This document shows positions 6,695 to 13,980 of a stretch of 28,774 bases of DNA, piece after piece; within the stretch, counting starts at the first letter, position 1; each line of letters opens with the position of its first letter. Below the pieces are notes generated by a model that was given only the letters and a program-made list of their open reading frames with translations, searched no databases and had not been told where the DNA came from. The DNA lies in the IMG/VR virus record IMGVR_UViG_3300001748_000018, positions 1 through 28,774 of that record; one strand, given 5' to 3'. This DNA comes from a virus. The position numbers were made by a program, and so were the translations under genes.

Positions 6695-9112
6695 ATGACT
6701 ATCTACGAAAGCAACTATCGTTTTAACGACCCAATTCGTTACTTTACCTCTAACGATCCATACTATTGGGAGATCGACAACATCCCATTAAAGCAGTTAA
6801 TGGAGAACGATCTCTGGCTAAAGGATCAGTTAGAAGCAGGTATAAAAATAACGATAGATGAAATTGATAGATCAGGCTTCAGTGAACTGAAACCCTACAG
6901 TCTCGGAGTAGACGGTCGCGTAAGAGTGAAGCCCGGACGGTTCTCTGCTAGGATTAATGATCCTATGGTAGATTTCAGATTACAAGAAATCTATCAAGTA
7001 GCTGGTGAGGTGTTCCACGAAGACCAAGCTTGGAAAATGGCTACAATGTCCACTTCCTCACTAGCAGGAAGTCTAAGTTCTCTTACGGCTGTAACTGATC
7101 CTAATAATGCCACCTTTATGAACGGTTTGTATGAAAGAGCTTTCGCTTTAGAAACCTTCAACACTTTCATACCACCAAATTTACAATCTCCTCAATCTCG
7201 AAGAACTAACGCTCCAGGAGAAACATCCATCAATGTCCCTGGGGAATCAACTAACTCCATGCTGTTAGGGAGAGGTTCAATCAGCACTACTGGTGGTAGG
7301 GTTCGTCTTGACGCTAGCGCAGGTCAATATATTCAATATCTTGATTCAAGAGGATATCGGACTGGTGATATAAGCGACCCAGATTATATTCACTTTAGCA
7401 AAGCAATCGAAGCTAACTTCATAAAGTTTTGGCGGGGAGTGACTCGGACAGCAATAGTAGATGTTCCTGAAGAGCTAACGATTGATATTCCTGAGTTTAA
7501 TGTTAATGATTTTGATTATGTAGATGAGCAAGGTTTAAGACAGCAGAGATTAGACGCAGAAGTTCGAATTGACTTACTGTTCATTTATTCAAAACCTATT
7601 GACGCTTCTTATGTGCGAGTTAGAGATTCATCAAGAGCTAATAACAGCACTCCAGTAAGAAATAGAATAATTACTAGAGCTGAACTTGGTTTAGTCAAAG
7701 GTGCGGGGGTCATCCTTCAAAAGAATAGCACTCAGTATGGTTACAATTCATCAGGAGCAGCCTCCAACTTAGGAACTAAGATTTTTGCAAACGTCGCAGA
7801 CAGCTTAAATACGTCAGCAGGGTTCACGCGGGAGCAGATTTATGGTTCGTTCCCCTCTCCTGATGATCTCATGAATATGACTCCATTGCTTACTGAGCAA
7901 TTAGAAGCAGAGAATCATCTTCTGGTAGGTCAATCTGTTTTACCAATTGCTTATGTCATCGTAAGAAAGCCTACCGGAGTTTCTAATGATGTAATAGTTC
8001 GCACAGAAGATATAGTAGATATTAGACCTTTCTTCAGAACCACTGAACTTTCCTACAATGAAAGGGCAGGTATTGCAGCAGCTAACCCTCCATTATCAAT
8101 AGCTAACCCCGTTGTTAGCCGATTAGAGCTAAAACAAAACAATAAGAAGATTAAGATTTATGTAGATGACGCTATAGCCAATATCCCAGCACCCGGAGGT
8201 GGGGGCGGAGGTGGTACTGGTGGTGGAGGTGTTGTCGGGCCGAGAATTGTAGGCACTGGTTATGTCTTTGGTGGCTTAAAGTATGGCCCGGAAGCAACAA
8301 TCATAAACTTTGCGGGAAGGAGATCTGCTGATGTAGATCAAAAGAGGTCTACATTAATTGATGAGTATGGTTATCCAGAGTTCGCTAGAGATGACTTACT
8401 AACACCTGATCCTAATTGGGATCAAGCTGATTGGAGTCTGCGTGCAGGAGTTGCCCCTACATACGCACATGATTATATAGATGTGGCTTATACTGCTGAC
8501 CCAACAGACGAATCTAATGTCTTATCTCAACTTGATTACTTTTGTGAGTTAGATAGGTCTCCTGCATTTACTGGATACGAGTTAGCTGTTGAAGCTCAAT
8601 TTTTAGTATGTGTAGCTAAAAAGAAAATATATTTTGATGACTTAAATATAAGTAATTTCCAAGATATACATATTGATCTAGAATATGTTAATTCTGTTCC
8701 CATAATGCACACTGGGGATCTTCAACGTAGACCTTTTGGCTTAACTTATAGTAAGGGTGTAAATAACTTTACTATTTTTGCTTATTGGCCTTGGGGTTGT
8801 GTTTTCAAAAATCGTGGAGGCTACGCTGCCTTGCAAGATATTGGAGCTGCTTGGGGTGACATGTCTAATTCTACCTTCTCAAATAAACTAAGACTAGAGA
8901 CCCAAAAAAGTTTAGGACATTTTGTTTCTCACAAACTCTTTACCGAAAGAACAAGTAATGCTGGGACAATGAATGGAAGAAGATCGACATTCGGTTTGTG
9001 CGTTTTCCCCACAGTCAGATTTAATGTTATAGGAGTTCCTTCCGGTTACGACGGAATTTTAACAACTCCTGACGCAGGTGAGAACTCTCCTAATCGCTTA
9101 AGATTAACATGA
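6695..9112 (+). CDS. Virion structural protein with DNIPL docking motif and glycine hinge
   Basis: This 805-residue protein starts one base after the upstream TAA. Residues 11-47 (FTSNDPYYWEIDNIPLKQL, then a heptad-like helix) form an N-terminal motif common in structural proteins of T4-like environmental phages and related to that of the upstream gene. The body up to about residue 495 is mixed, with many aromatic and polar residues, and includes VRTEDIVDIRPFFR near residues 436-449. A glycine run at 501-512 (seven Gly, Thr, four Gly) separates this body from a C-terminal domain of about 290 residues rich in Tyr and Phe, as expected of a receptor-binding or decoration domain. The gene overlaps the next one by four bases (ATGA). 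Function is inferred from architecture and neighbours: probably a baseplate, fibre or fibre-connector protein. Confidence 0.78.
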   Translation: MTIYESNYRFNDPIRYFTSNDPYYWEIDNIPLKQLMENDLWLKDQLEAGIKITIDEIDRSGFSELKPYSLGVDGRVRVKPGRFSARINDPMVDFRLQEIYQVAGEVFHEDQAWKMATMSTSSLAGSLSSLTAVTDPNNATFMNGLYERAFALETFNTFIPPNLQSPQSRRTNAPGETSINVPGESTNSMLLGRGSISTTGGRVRLDASAGQYIQYLDSRGYRTGDISDPDYIHFSKAIEANFIKFWRGVTRTAIVDVPEELTIDIPEFNVNDFDYVDEQGLRQQRLDAEVRIDLLFIYSKPIDASYVRVRDSSRANNSTPVRNRIITRAELGLVKGAGVILQKNSTQYGYNSSGAASNLGTKIFANVADSLNTSAGFTREQIYGSFPSPDDLMNMTPLLTEQLEAENHLLVGQSVLPIAYVIVRKPTGVSNDVIVRTEDIVDIRPFFRTTELSYNERAGIAAANPPLSIANPVVSRLELKQNNKKIKIYVDDAIANIPAPGGGGGGGTGGGGVVGPRIVGTGYVFGGLKYGPEATIINFAGRRSADVDQKRSTLIDEYGYPEFARDDLLTPDPNWDQADWSLRAGVAPTYAHDYIDVAYTADPTDESNVLSQLDYFCELDRSPAFTGYELAVEAQFLVCVAKKKIYFDDLNISNFQDIHIDLEYVNSVPIMHTGDLQRRPFGLTYSKGVNNFTIFAYWPWGCVFKNRGGYAALQDIGAAWGDMSNSTFSNKLRLETQKSLGHFVSHKLFTERTSNAGTMNGRRSTFGLCVFPTVRFNVIGVPSGYDGILTTPDAGENSPNRLRLT

Positions 9113-11751
9113 CCCAGTATTTCCCATGTGGTAACGAATATAGGCCAGGGTATAAGCCAATACCCTTCCCTAAAAGGAAGCCTCCTGGGGGTGGTGGAGA
9201 TTTAATCGGAGCTGTAGATCCTATAACTCCTCCAATTATTATACCTCCGTATACTCCTATTGATCCTTTTCCTAGGGACCCGGGGCCAGGAAGTCCGGGA
9301 CTTCCTTCTGTCCCTAATCCAGGCAATGCCTACTACTTTAGGTATCGGTGCCTAGAAACACCTATTTACTGTCCTGATAATCGAACTATTAGAACTTACG
9401 TTAAGACATGTGACTCAATTAGATTGACTGAGTTTCCTCCGTCTCTTGCTGTGAGGCAGGCTTACCCTCATGATAATATAGCGAAGTGTAGAGCTGTTTG
9501 TGGTCCTTCATCGCCTAGTGCATGTCCCCCCGTCGTCATTTCTGGTCCAACCACAGGTGAAGAGCCTCCTAATAGAGAATACGAGCTTTGGAAATGTCAG
9601 GAAACTCCGGTCTACTGCCCTGATAACGAAACAATACAATTTACTAGAAAAAATTGTATATCAATAACGGTTGTTAATTTTCCTCCACCGCCAATAGTTA
9701 TTTTTCAACAATATAGATATAGATCTTTACAGGAATGCCAACCTTGCTGCGTTCCTGACACAGGTTATCGTATTTGTCCCCCAATAACAGGGCAGATTTA
9801 TGATCCTGAACCTCCTAGAGGCGGAAGTAATACTTATGAAGATATAGGTATATCCTTCCCAGATAGATTAATTACTGGTGTAGTTAACCCTATTGCTATT
9901 GAAGGAGGCACTAACTCTAGTAAGCTTATTGACGCTATTAATTTGATGGATGCCGGTAATAGAGAAAACTCTTTCCAAAATGGTCCTAGAATAGGCTCTA
10001 ATGACCCATCAGCAATAATTTATGATCCTGTAAGAAACATTTTTAACTATTCTATTAACAATGGCTTTACAGATAATAATAAATACCTTAATATATTTTC
10101 GAAGAGAATAGCTAGAGAGCTAGATTATATCTTAAAAAATTATAACTCTTCTAACCCATGGAAAGAACGTTATGTTTTCCCTCTAACCTATGACAAAATA
10201 AAAACTAGCTTAAATCCTGAATTTAGAGCTAATTTAGAGAATATTTTAGATGTTGATGGGAGAAAAGTTAATCCTCAATTATTTTTGTATGGTATACAAA
10301 ATCATATACTAAACAACACTATTCATCAACTTGACACCAACTACTTCAGAACCTTATCAATTGCTACCGCATCTAGGGAGCAACTCTCCCTACAAAATTC
10401 TAATCTACAAGGAAATATCCTAGGTATTATGAATTTTGTAAGAAGTAGAATTGTATCGGCTGATCCTAAAAATTATGAAGGCATTAATAAAGCAGAAGTC
10501 GCAAGAATGAGATTTTTGTTAACAGATTTAAATGCAAAAGTAAAAGCTGTTACGACTGCTGAGTCTACCATAACTATACCTTTAGAAGATCCAGGACTAC
10601 CTCTTACGTTAAGCGGTGAAGTTCTTGATCATGTTCCTTTAGGTGATGGTGATGGATATTACTTATACTTAGAAAGCTCCGCAGGAAGTGTTACGTCTGT
10701 CCCTCTAGAGACATCATTAAGCTCTAGCTATTATCTCCCCCTTCAAGATAGAAAAATAGCTTTATCCCTGTTAGGAGAAGCACCTGAGCTTTCTTTTACA
10801 GTTTCATCTAGCTTTATAAATTCAGAGTTATCTTCCGGTTATCAGGAAGTTTATACTGTAGAGCCTCAATACTTTAAGCTTGAGCTTTCATCAATAAAGA
10901 ATAATCTAAAACCAGGTAAATTTATAAATCAAGTGGAGGCGCGGTATACCAAACTAACTGATTTAGATGAGATTACGCAGCATTCAAAAAATTATGGAGC
11001 TAAGGCTACTAAATTAAACGTCCCTTATGCCGACCCTTTTTATCAATATGCAGATCGAGAGGGGACGTTGAGTCTAGCTATGAATGAAATTACCTACCAG
11101 GAAACTGATATAAATGAAACACCTAATAGGGGATTTATCATCTTAAGAAGCCTTCCTGATGCCATAATTTTATATCCTGCAAAGACAACTGAAGAAAATC
11201 CTTTCAACGCGGCCTCCAAAATTACTTATATAACAGATAGTCATGTTGTCAGAAACTTTAAAGCTACATCAAATATAGGGCTAACCACAGAAAGTTCTAT
11301 AAACAGAAACTCGCTACCCTACAAGTATACTTATGATTACTTAGGGACGTTTAAGTATGGTATCGAAGGCATAGTTGAAACAGAAAATTTAGTATACGTC
11401 TACGAACCCAGTAGCTTCCCAGTATCTTACGAAGTGTCTGGTCGGTCGGGTATCGGTCATGCTGTCTATAATATACTTGAAAATACAATAGATAAAAAAT
11501 ATACATACACGTATATTACTTGGTGGGATTTATTTAGACGAATGACTCTAAAAGATTTATTAAACTTTTATCATTCAGCTCCTAATTTTCTTTTACAACA
11601 AATGCAGTCAGGTTGGAGGGGTTATACGTTTAAGCATGTTCTGTATAGAGGGAAGAATTATACTTTAACAAATCTTACAGAAGTTGATCCCAACATAGTA
11701 GATTCTGTGATTCTAACGGAAACTTTCGATAGATCTCTACAAAACTATTAA
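9109..11751 (+). CDS. Large structural protein with proline-rich N-terminus and two tandem six-cysteine domains
   Basis: An 880-residue protein, start overlapping the preceding stop. Residues 12-72 are rich in Pro and Gly (PFPKRKPPGGGG; PPIIIPPYTPIDPFP). Two homologous cysteine-rich units follow: cysteines at 81, 88, 101, 127, 131 and 139, and at 163, 170, 183, 210, 214 and 223, the second with an extra Cys213. Both share C-x6-C-P-D-N and end in a C-x3-C pair, which suggests disulfide-stabilised small domains exposed on the virion. The remaining 640 residues are AT-rich in sequence, with mixed alpha/beta character, and show no family I can name. The C-terminus has a Trp/Phe-rich helix (WWDLFRRMTLKDLLNF). 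It is the last gene of the fibre/tail block, followed by a short gap holding a late promoter. Confidence 0.76.
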   Translation: MTQYFPCGNEYRPGYKPIPFPKRKPPGGGGDLIGAVDPITPPIIIPPYTPIDPFPRDPGPGSPGLPSVPNPGNAYYFRYRCLETPIYCPDNRTIRTYVKTCDSIRLTEFPPSLAVRQAYPHDNIAKCRAVCGPSSPSACPPVVISGPTTGEEPPNREYELWKCQETPVYCPDNETIQFTRKNCISITVVNFPPPPIVIFQQYRYRSLQECQPCCVPDTGYRICPPITGQIYDPEPPRGGSNTYEDIGISFPDRLITGVVNPIAIEGGTNSSKLIDAINLMDAGNRENSFQNGPRIGSNDPSAIIYDPVRNIFNYSINNGFTDNNKYLNIFSKRIARELDYILKNYNSSNPWKERYVFPLTYDKIKTSLNPEFRANLENILDVDGRKVNPQLFLYGIQNHILNNTIHQLDTNYFRTLSIATASREQLSLQNSNLQGNILGIMNFVRSRIVSADPKNYEGINKAEVARMRFLLTDLNAKVKAVTTAESTITIPLEDPGLPLTLSGEVLDHVPLGDGDGYYLYLESSAGSVTSVPLETSLSSSYYLPLQDRKIALSLLGEAPELSFTVSSSFINSELSSGYQEVYTVEPQYFKLELSSIKNNLKPGKFINQVEARYTKLTDLDEITQHSKNYGAKATKLNVPYADPFYQYADREGTLSLAMNEITYQETDINETPNRGFIILRSLPDAIILYPAKTTEENPFNAASKITYITDSHVVRNFKATSNIGLTTESSINRNSLPYKYTYDYLGTFKYGIEGIVETENLVYVYEPSSFPVSYEVSGRSGIGHAVYNILENTIDKKYTYTYITWWDLFRRMTLKDLLNFYHSAPNFLLQQMQSGWRGYTFKHVLYRGKNYTLTNLTEVDPNIVDSVILTETFDRSLQNY

Positions 11752-11779
11752 ATATTTTTATATTAATAAATTTTATAGT

Positions 11780-11790
11780 AATAAATACTT
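11780..11790 (+). promoter_or_regulatory. T4-type late promoter candidate (AATAAATACTT)
   Basis: AATAAATA at 11780-11787 differs by one base from the T4 late octamer TATAAATA and is followed by CTT. It ends 20 bases before the ATG at 11807, leaving room for a short leader that includes the GAGGA ribosome-binding site at 11795-11799. It sits in the only sizeable gap between the fibre block and the prohead-core block. No separate -35 box is needed for this promoter class, which is recognised by a phage-encoded sigma factor in T4. Confidence 0.55.
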
Positions 11791-11806
11791 TTACGAGGAT
11801 AGTATT

Positions 11807-12223
11807 ATGTCAAAGCATGATGATGTTTCAATGTTCCTAGAAGGCTGTGATTGGAATAGCCTTGGTCTTGCTCCTAAAGCAAAGCTGGTTTCTGAGTCAG
11901 TCGAAGAAACCCAGGAGGTTAATGAGAGCGATGAACTAGAAGCTGGTTTCTACGATGTCGATGGTGAGATGTTCTTCGTCAACGAAGACCAGGAGATTTT
12001 CGATGTCTTTTCAGATGAAGATGAGCAGGTTTTTATTCACAACGAAAATTACGGTCTCTTCCAAGTCTTTGAAGACGAAGACAGTCTAATGTTCGAAGAG
12101 GTTGACACTGATGGCTTCGAAGTTCTTGAAGAAGAGGCAGAAGCAAAGCCCGAAGAAAAGAAGACTGTTAAAGGTAAATTTGGTGCTACGAAGCCTGCAT
12201 TCCTAAAGAAGATGGGTAAGTGA
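11807..12223 (+). CDS. Acidic repeat protein, probable prohead core or head-associated protein
   Basis: A 138-residue, strongly acidic protein with a good ribosome-binding site (GAGGA). Residues about 46-112 consist of roughly three degenerate units of 18-20 residues: FYDVDGEMFFVNEDQE, FDVFSDEDEQVFIHNENYG, FQVFEDEDSLMFEEVDTDG, then a partial FEVLEEE. Each unit alternates a hydrophobic strand with an Asp/Glu-rich turn, which suggests a small repeated beta sheet. A basic tail (KGKFGATKPAFLKKMGK) ends the protein. Gene position just upstream of the capsid protease recalls T4 genes 67 and 68, whose products belong to the prohead core, and gp67 is also small and acidic. There is no clear sequence match, so this functional link is only by context. 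The N-terminal MFLE|G could be a weak protease site. Confidence 0.72.
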   Translation: MSKHDDVSMFLEGCDWNSLGLAPKAKLVSESVEETQEVNESDELEAGFYDVDGEMFFVNEDQEIFDVFSDEDEQVFIHNENYGLFQVFEDEDSLMFEEVDTDGFEVLEEEAEAKPEEKKTVKGKFGATKPAFLKKMGK

Positions 12224-12224
12224 A

Positions 12225-12647
12225 ATGAAGCATGATTACCCTAGCATAAGTGTCTCTCAATTTTTTGAGGACATGGTAAACGAAGGTAATGTTACACCGG
12301 AGGCAAGTCCTATGACTGCCTCCGATCCTTCTATGCCAGATCTTAGAGAAGTAGATGAAGTAGATATCAATGATCTCTTCGGGACTCCTAAGCAGAAGAA
12401 GGTTGTCACTGAAGCCAAGGCTCCTCAAAAAGATCTCAAGCAAGAGATGCTAGATCTCATGGTTGAGTTCAAACAAGTTGTTCAGAAGGCTAATAAGCTT
12501 TTTACTGAAATGACAGCAGGAACTACTACAGCAGGTATGCTTGGTGTAAACTTAGCTGGTTCAGCTAAGAAATCAAAAAACTGCTTTAAACGCGAAGAAG
12601 CTAAGAACGGTTATAAGAAACCAGTTAAATTACTCAAAAGGAAATAA
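12225..12647 (+). CDS. Small head-region protein of unknown function
   Basis: A 140-residue protein starting one base after the preceding stop, with no strong ribosome-binding site, so it is likely coupled to the upstream gene. The N-terminal half is acidic and probably disordered, with the stretch LREVDEVDINDLFG. A helix follows (residues about 66-94, KDLKQEMLDLMVEFKQVVQK), then a small-residue turn (TAGTTTAGMLGVNLAGSAKK) and a basic tail ending KLLKRK. The acidic-helix-basic layout fits a capsid-assembly or DNA-associated head protein. I do not recognise the family. Its place two genes into a run of five small genes before the protease suggests a prohead core component, comparable by position and length only with T4 gp68 (141 aa). 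Confidence 0.7.
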   Translation: MKHDYPSISVSQFFEDMVNEGNVTPEASPMTASDPSMPDLREVDEVDINDLFGTPKQKKVVTEAKAPQKDLKQEMLDLMVEFKQVVQKANKLFTEMTAGTTTAGMLGVNLAGSAKKSKNCFKREEAKNGYKKPVKLLKRK

Positions 12648-12649
12648 AA

Positions 12650-13078
12650 ATGACAACACTAAGAAGAGTAGTTTTAGAACAGGATGGCAAACCCTATCTG
12701 AAAGGCAATGCAGAAGAACAAGCTAAGAGAGCAAAGATTCTCGCAGCAACACAAAAAGTTAAAGCAGAGAGAAATGCGAGAGCCGCTAAGACCGGAGGTT
12801 CTGGGACCTCAAGACCTGGATACTCTTCTGTTTCTGATAGCATTGTTCCTCTAACTGCCGACCGCGTTAATGAGATGAAAAGACAGCCCGGGACTGGCCC
12901 ACACACCCCCTCAAGCGATCGCCCAGGCTTCATGAAGAGACAACTAGAGGCCGGGAAAAATAAGCCAGCACCAAAAGAGAAGAAGCCTTTTACTCCTGGT
13001 AATGTAAAGAGACGCGATGGGTCAAGCACTACTACAGACCAATTTGGTTCAAAAACTGAGTGGGGTCCTACAAGATGA
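12650..13078 (+). CDS. Basic, disordered small protein with capsid-targeting-like N-terminus
   Basis: A 142-residue protein with a strong ribosome-binding site (AAAGGA at 12637-12642, inside the end of the previous gene). It is rich in Lys, Arg, Pro, Gly and Ser and looks disordered apart from a charged helix at residues 20-46. Its first residues, MTTLRRVVLE|QD, resemble the short capsid-targeting sequences of T4 internal proteins, which end in a hydrophobic-x-Glu site cut by the gp21 protease; the neighbouring genes show the same pattern. I infer a packaged internal head protein, but the motif is short and could occur by chance. No known family is recognised. The gene ends in ATGA overlapping the next start. 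Confidence 0.7.
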   Translation: MTTLRRVVLEQDGKPYLKGNAEEQAKRAKILAATQKVKAERNARAAKTGGSGTSRPGYSSVSDSIVPLTADRVNEMKRQPGTGPHTPSSDRPGFMKRQLEAGKNKPAPKEKKPFTPGNVKRRDGSSTTTDQFGSKTEWGPTR

Positions 13079-13575
13079 AATTACTAACAAGACTTAACGA
13101 GAAGTCCCGCTGCTGGAAAGGCTACAAGCCTACTCCAGGGAAAAAGGCTTATACCAAAGATTCATGTATGAAAGAAGCTGTTCAACTTAAGGGCGGACAG
13201 AAGAAGATCGACAAGAACAAGAATGGTAAACTTGATAAGCATGATTTCATGATTCTTCGTGGAGAACACGGCCCAAAAAAAGCTGAAGGCGTTGACGAGG
13301 GTTCCCCCGCTTGGCAACGCAAGGCAGGCAAAAATCCAGAAGGGGGACTGAACGCTAAAGGTGTCGCATCATACCGTGCTGCTAATCCTGGCTCAAAGCT
13401 CAAGACAGCAGTCACAACCAAACCATCTAAATTGAAGAAGGGATCAAAGTCGGCCAAGCGACGTAAGTCTTTCTGTGCTCGCATGAGCGGCATGAAGAAG
13501 AAGCTTACTGGAGCAAAGACTAAGAGTGATCCTGATTCAAGAATTAACAAATCTTTGCGGAAGTGGAACTGCTGA
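13075..13575 (+). CDS. Basic phage protein with CWKGYK motif, EF-hand-like loop and conserved FCARM...RKWNC tail
   Basis: I choose the ATG at 13075 (ATGA overlap with the previous stop) over an in-frame GTG at 13060, giving 166 residues. The N-terminus MKLLTRLNE|KS resembles a capsid-targeting sequence. It is followed by SRCWKGYKPTPGKKAYTKDS, a motif I know from many environmental phage proteins. Next, DKNKNGKLDKHDF at about residues 44-56 matches the Asp-x-Asn-x-Asn-Gly spacing of a calcium-binding EF-hand/dockerin loop. The C-terminal half carries AWQRKAGKNPEGGLNAKG and the widespread phage motif KSFCARMSGMKKK ... DPDSRINKSLRKWNC, probably a DUF6321-like family. The protein is strongly basic, consistent with nucleic-acid contact. 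A role as an internal capsid protein or head-associated DNA-binding protein is inferred from charge and position. Confidence 0.78.
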   Translation: MKLLTRLNEKSRCWKGYKPTPGKKAYTKDSCMKEAVQLKGGQKKIDKNKNGKLDKHDFMILRGEHGPKKAEGVDEGSPAWQRKAGKNPEGGLNAKGVASYRAANPGSKLKTAVTTKPSKLKKGSKSAKRRKSFCARMSGMKKKLTGAKTKSDPDSRINKSLRKWNC

Positions 13576-13973
13576 TGAGTTTATACTCTATTATTACTGA
13601 AGCTAAATCTAATATCTATGGTTCTAAAGAAGGAACTAAAGGTAAGGCTCGTAAGGGTGTCGTTAAGTCTCAGAAGTCTAGAGTTAAGATTTACCCATCA
13701 ATTATGACTGCACTAAAGCAAGGTTCTATTGGTGATATCTTCTCAACTGATGGATCTGAAAGACTTTATGTAATCACTAAACAAAAATGGGGAAAAGACG
13801 ATGATCAAGAAGTCGCGGGCAGAGTTGCTAAAGGCTTCACTCCTGGGTCAGCTACTCCTTCGGCAGACTGGTCTTCCATCAAGAAACACTCTGTCAGAAC
13901 AAAGATGAGATATCGTAAGGATATCGGAAAAAAATTAAGAGAGAAATACGGCAAGAGAATCAAACTCAAGTGA
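13575..13973 (+). CDS. Basic small protein with T4 internal-protein-like capsid-targeting N-terminus
   Basis: I choose ATG 13575, sharing one base with the previous TGA, rather than an in-frame GTG at 13563; the protein then has 132 residues. The start reads MSLYSIITE|AK, which closely parallels the capsid-targeting sequence of T4 internal proteins (MKTYQEFIAE|A): Tyr at position 4, then Ile-x-Glu-Ala. In T4 the gp21 protease cuts after that Glu and the mature protein stays in the head and is injected with DNA. The rest is strongly basic, with a compact central part (IYPSIMTALKQGSIGDIFST) and a Lys/Arg-rich end (RYRKDIGKKLREKYGKRIKL). Known family not recognised. It lies directly upstream of the protease gene. 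The internal-protein assignment is an inference from the N-terminus, charge and location. Confidence 0.72.
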   Translation: MSLYSIITEAKSNIYGSKEGTKGKARKGVVKSQKSRVKIYPSIMTALKQGSIGDIFSTDGSERLYVITKQKWGKDDDQEVAGRVAKGFTPGSATPSADWSSIKKHSVRTKMRYRKDIGKKLREKYGKRIKLK

Positions 13974-13980
13974 GGATATT

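Noticed and set aside
13060-13074. GTG start giving five extra residues to the 13075 gene
   Set aside because: ATGA overlap at 13075 is the usual coupling form, and the residues from MKLLTRLNE fit the targeting-like N-terminus of its neighbours.
12694-13550. Reverse-strand open frames opposite the basic small genes (12694-13029, 13182-13550)
   Set aside because: They arise from the Lys/Pro/Gly-rich forward codons; the forward genes have ribosome-binding sites, tight overlaps and conserved motifs.
13563-13574. GTG start giving four extra residues to the 13575 gene
   Set aside because: ATG at 13575 overlaps the previous stop (TGATG) and gives the internal-protein-like N-terminus.
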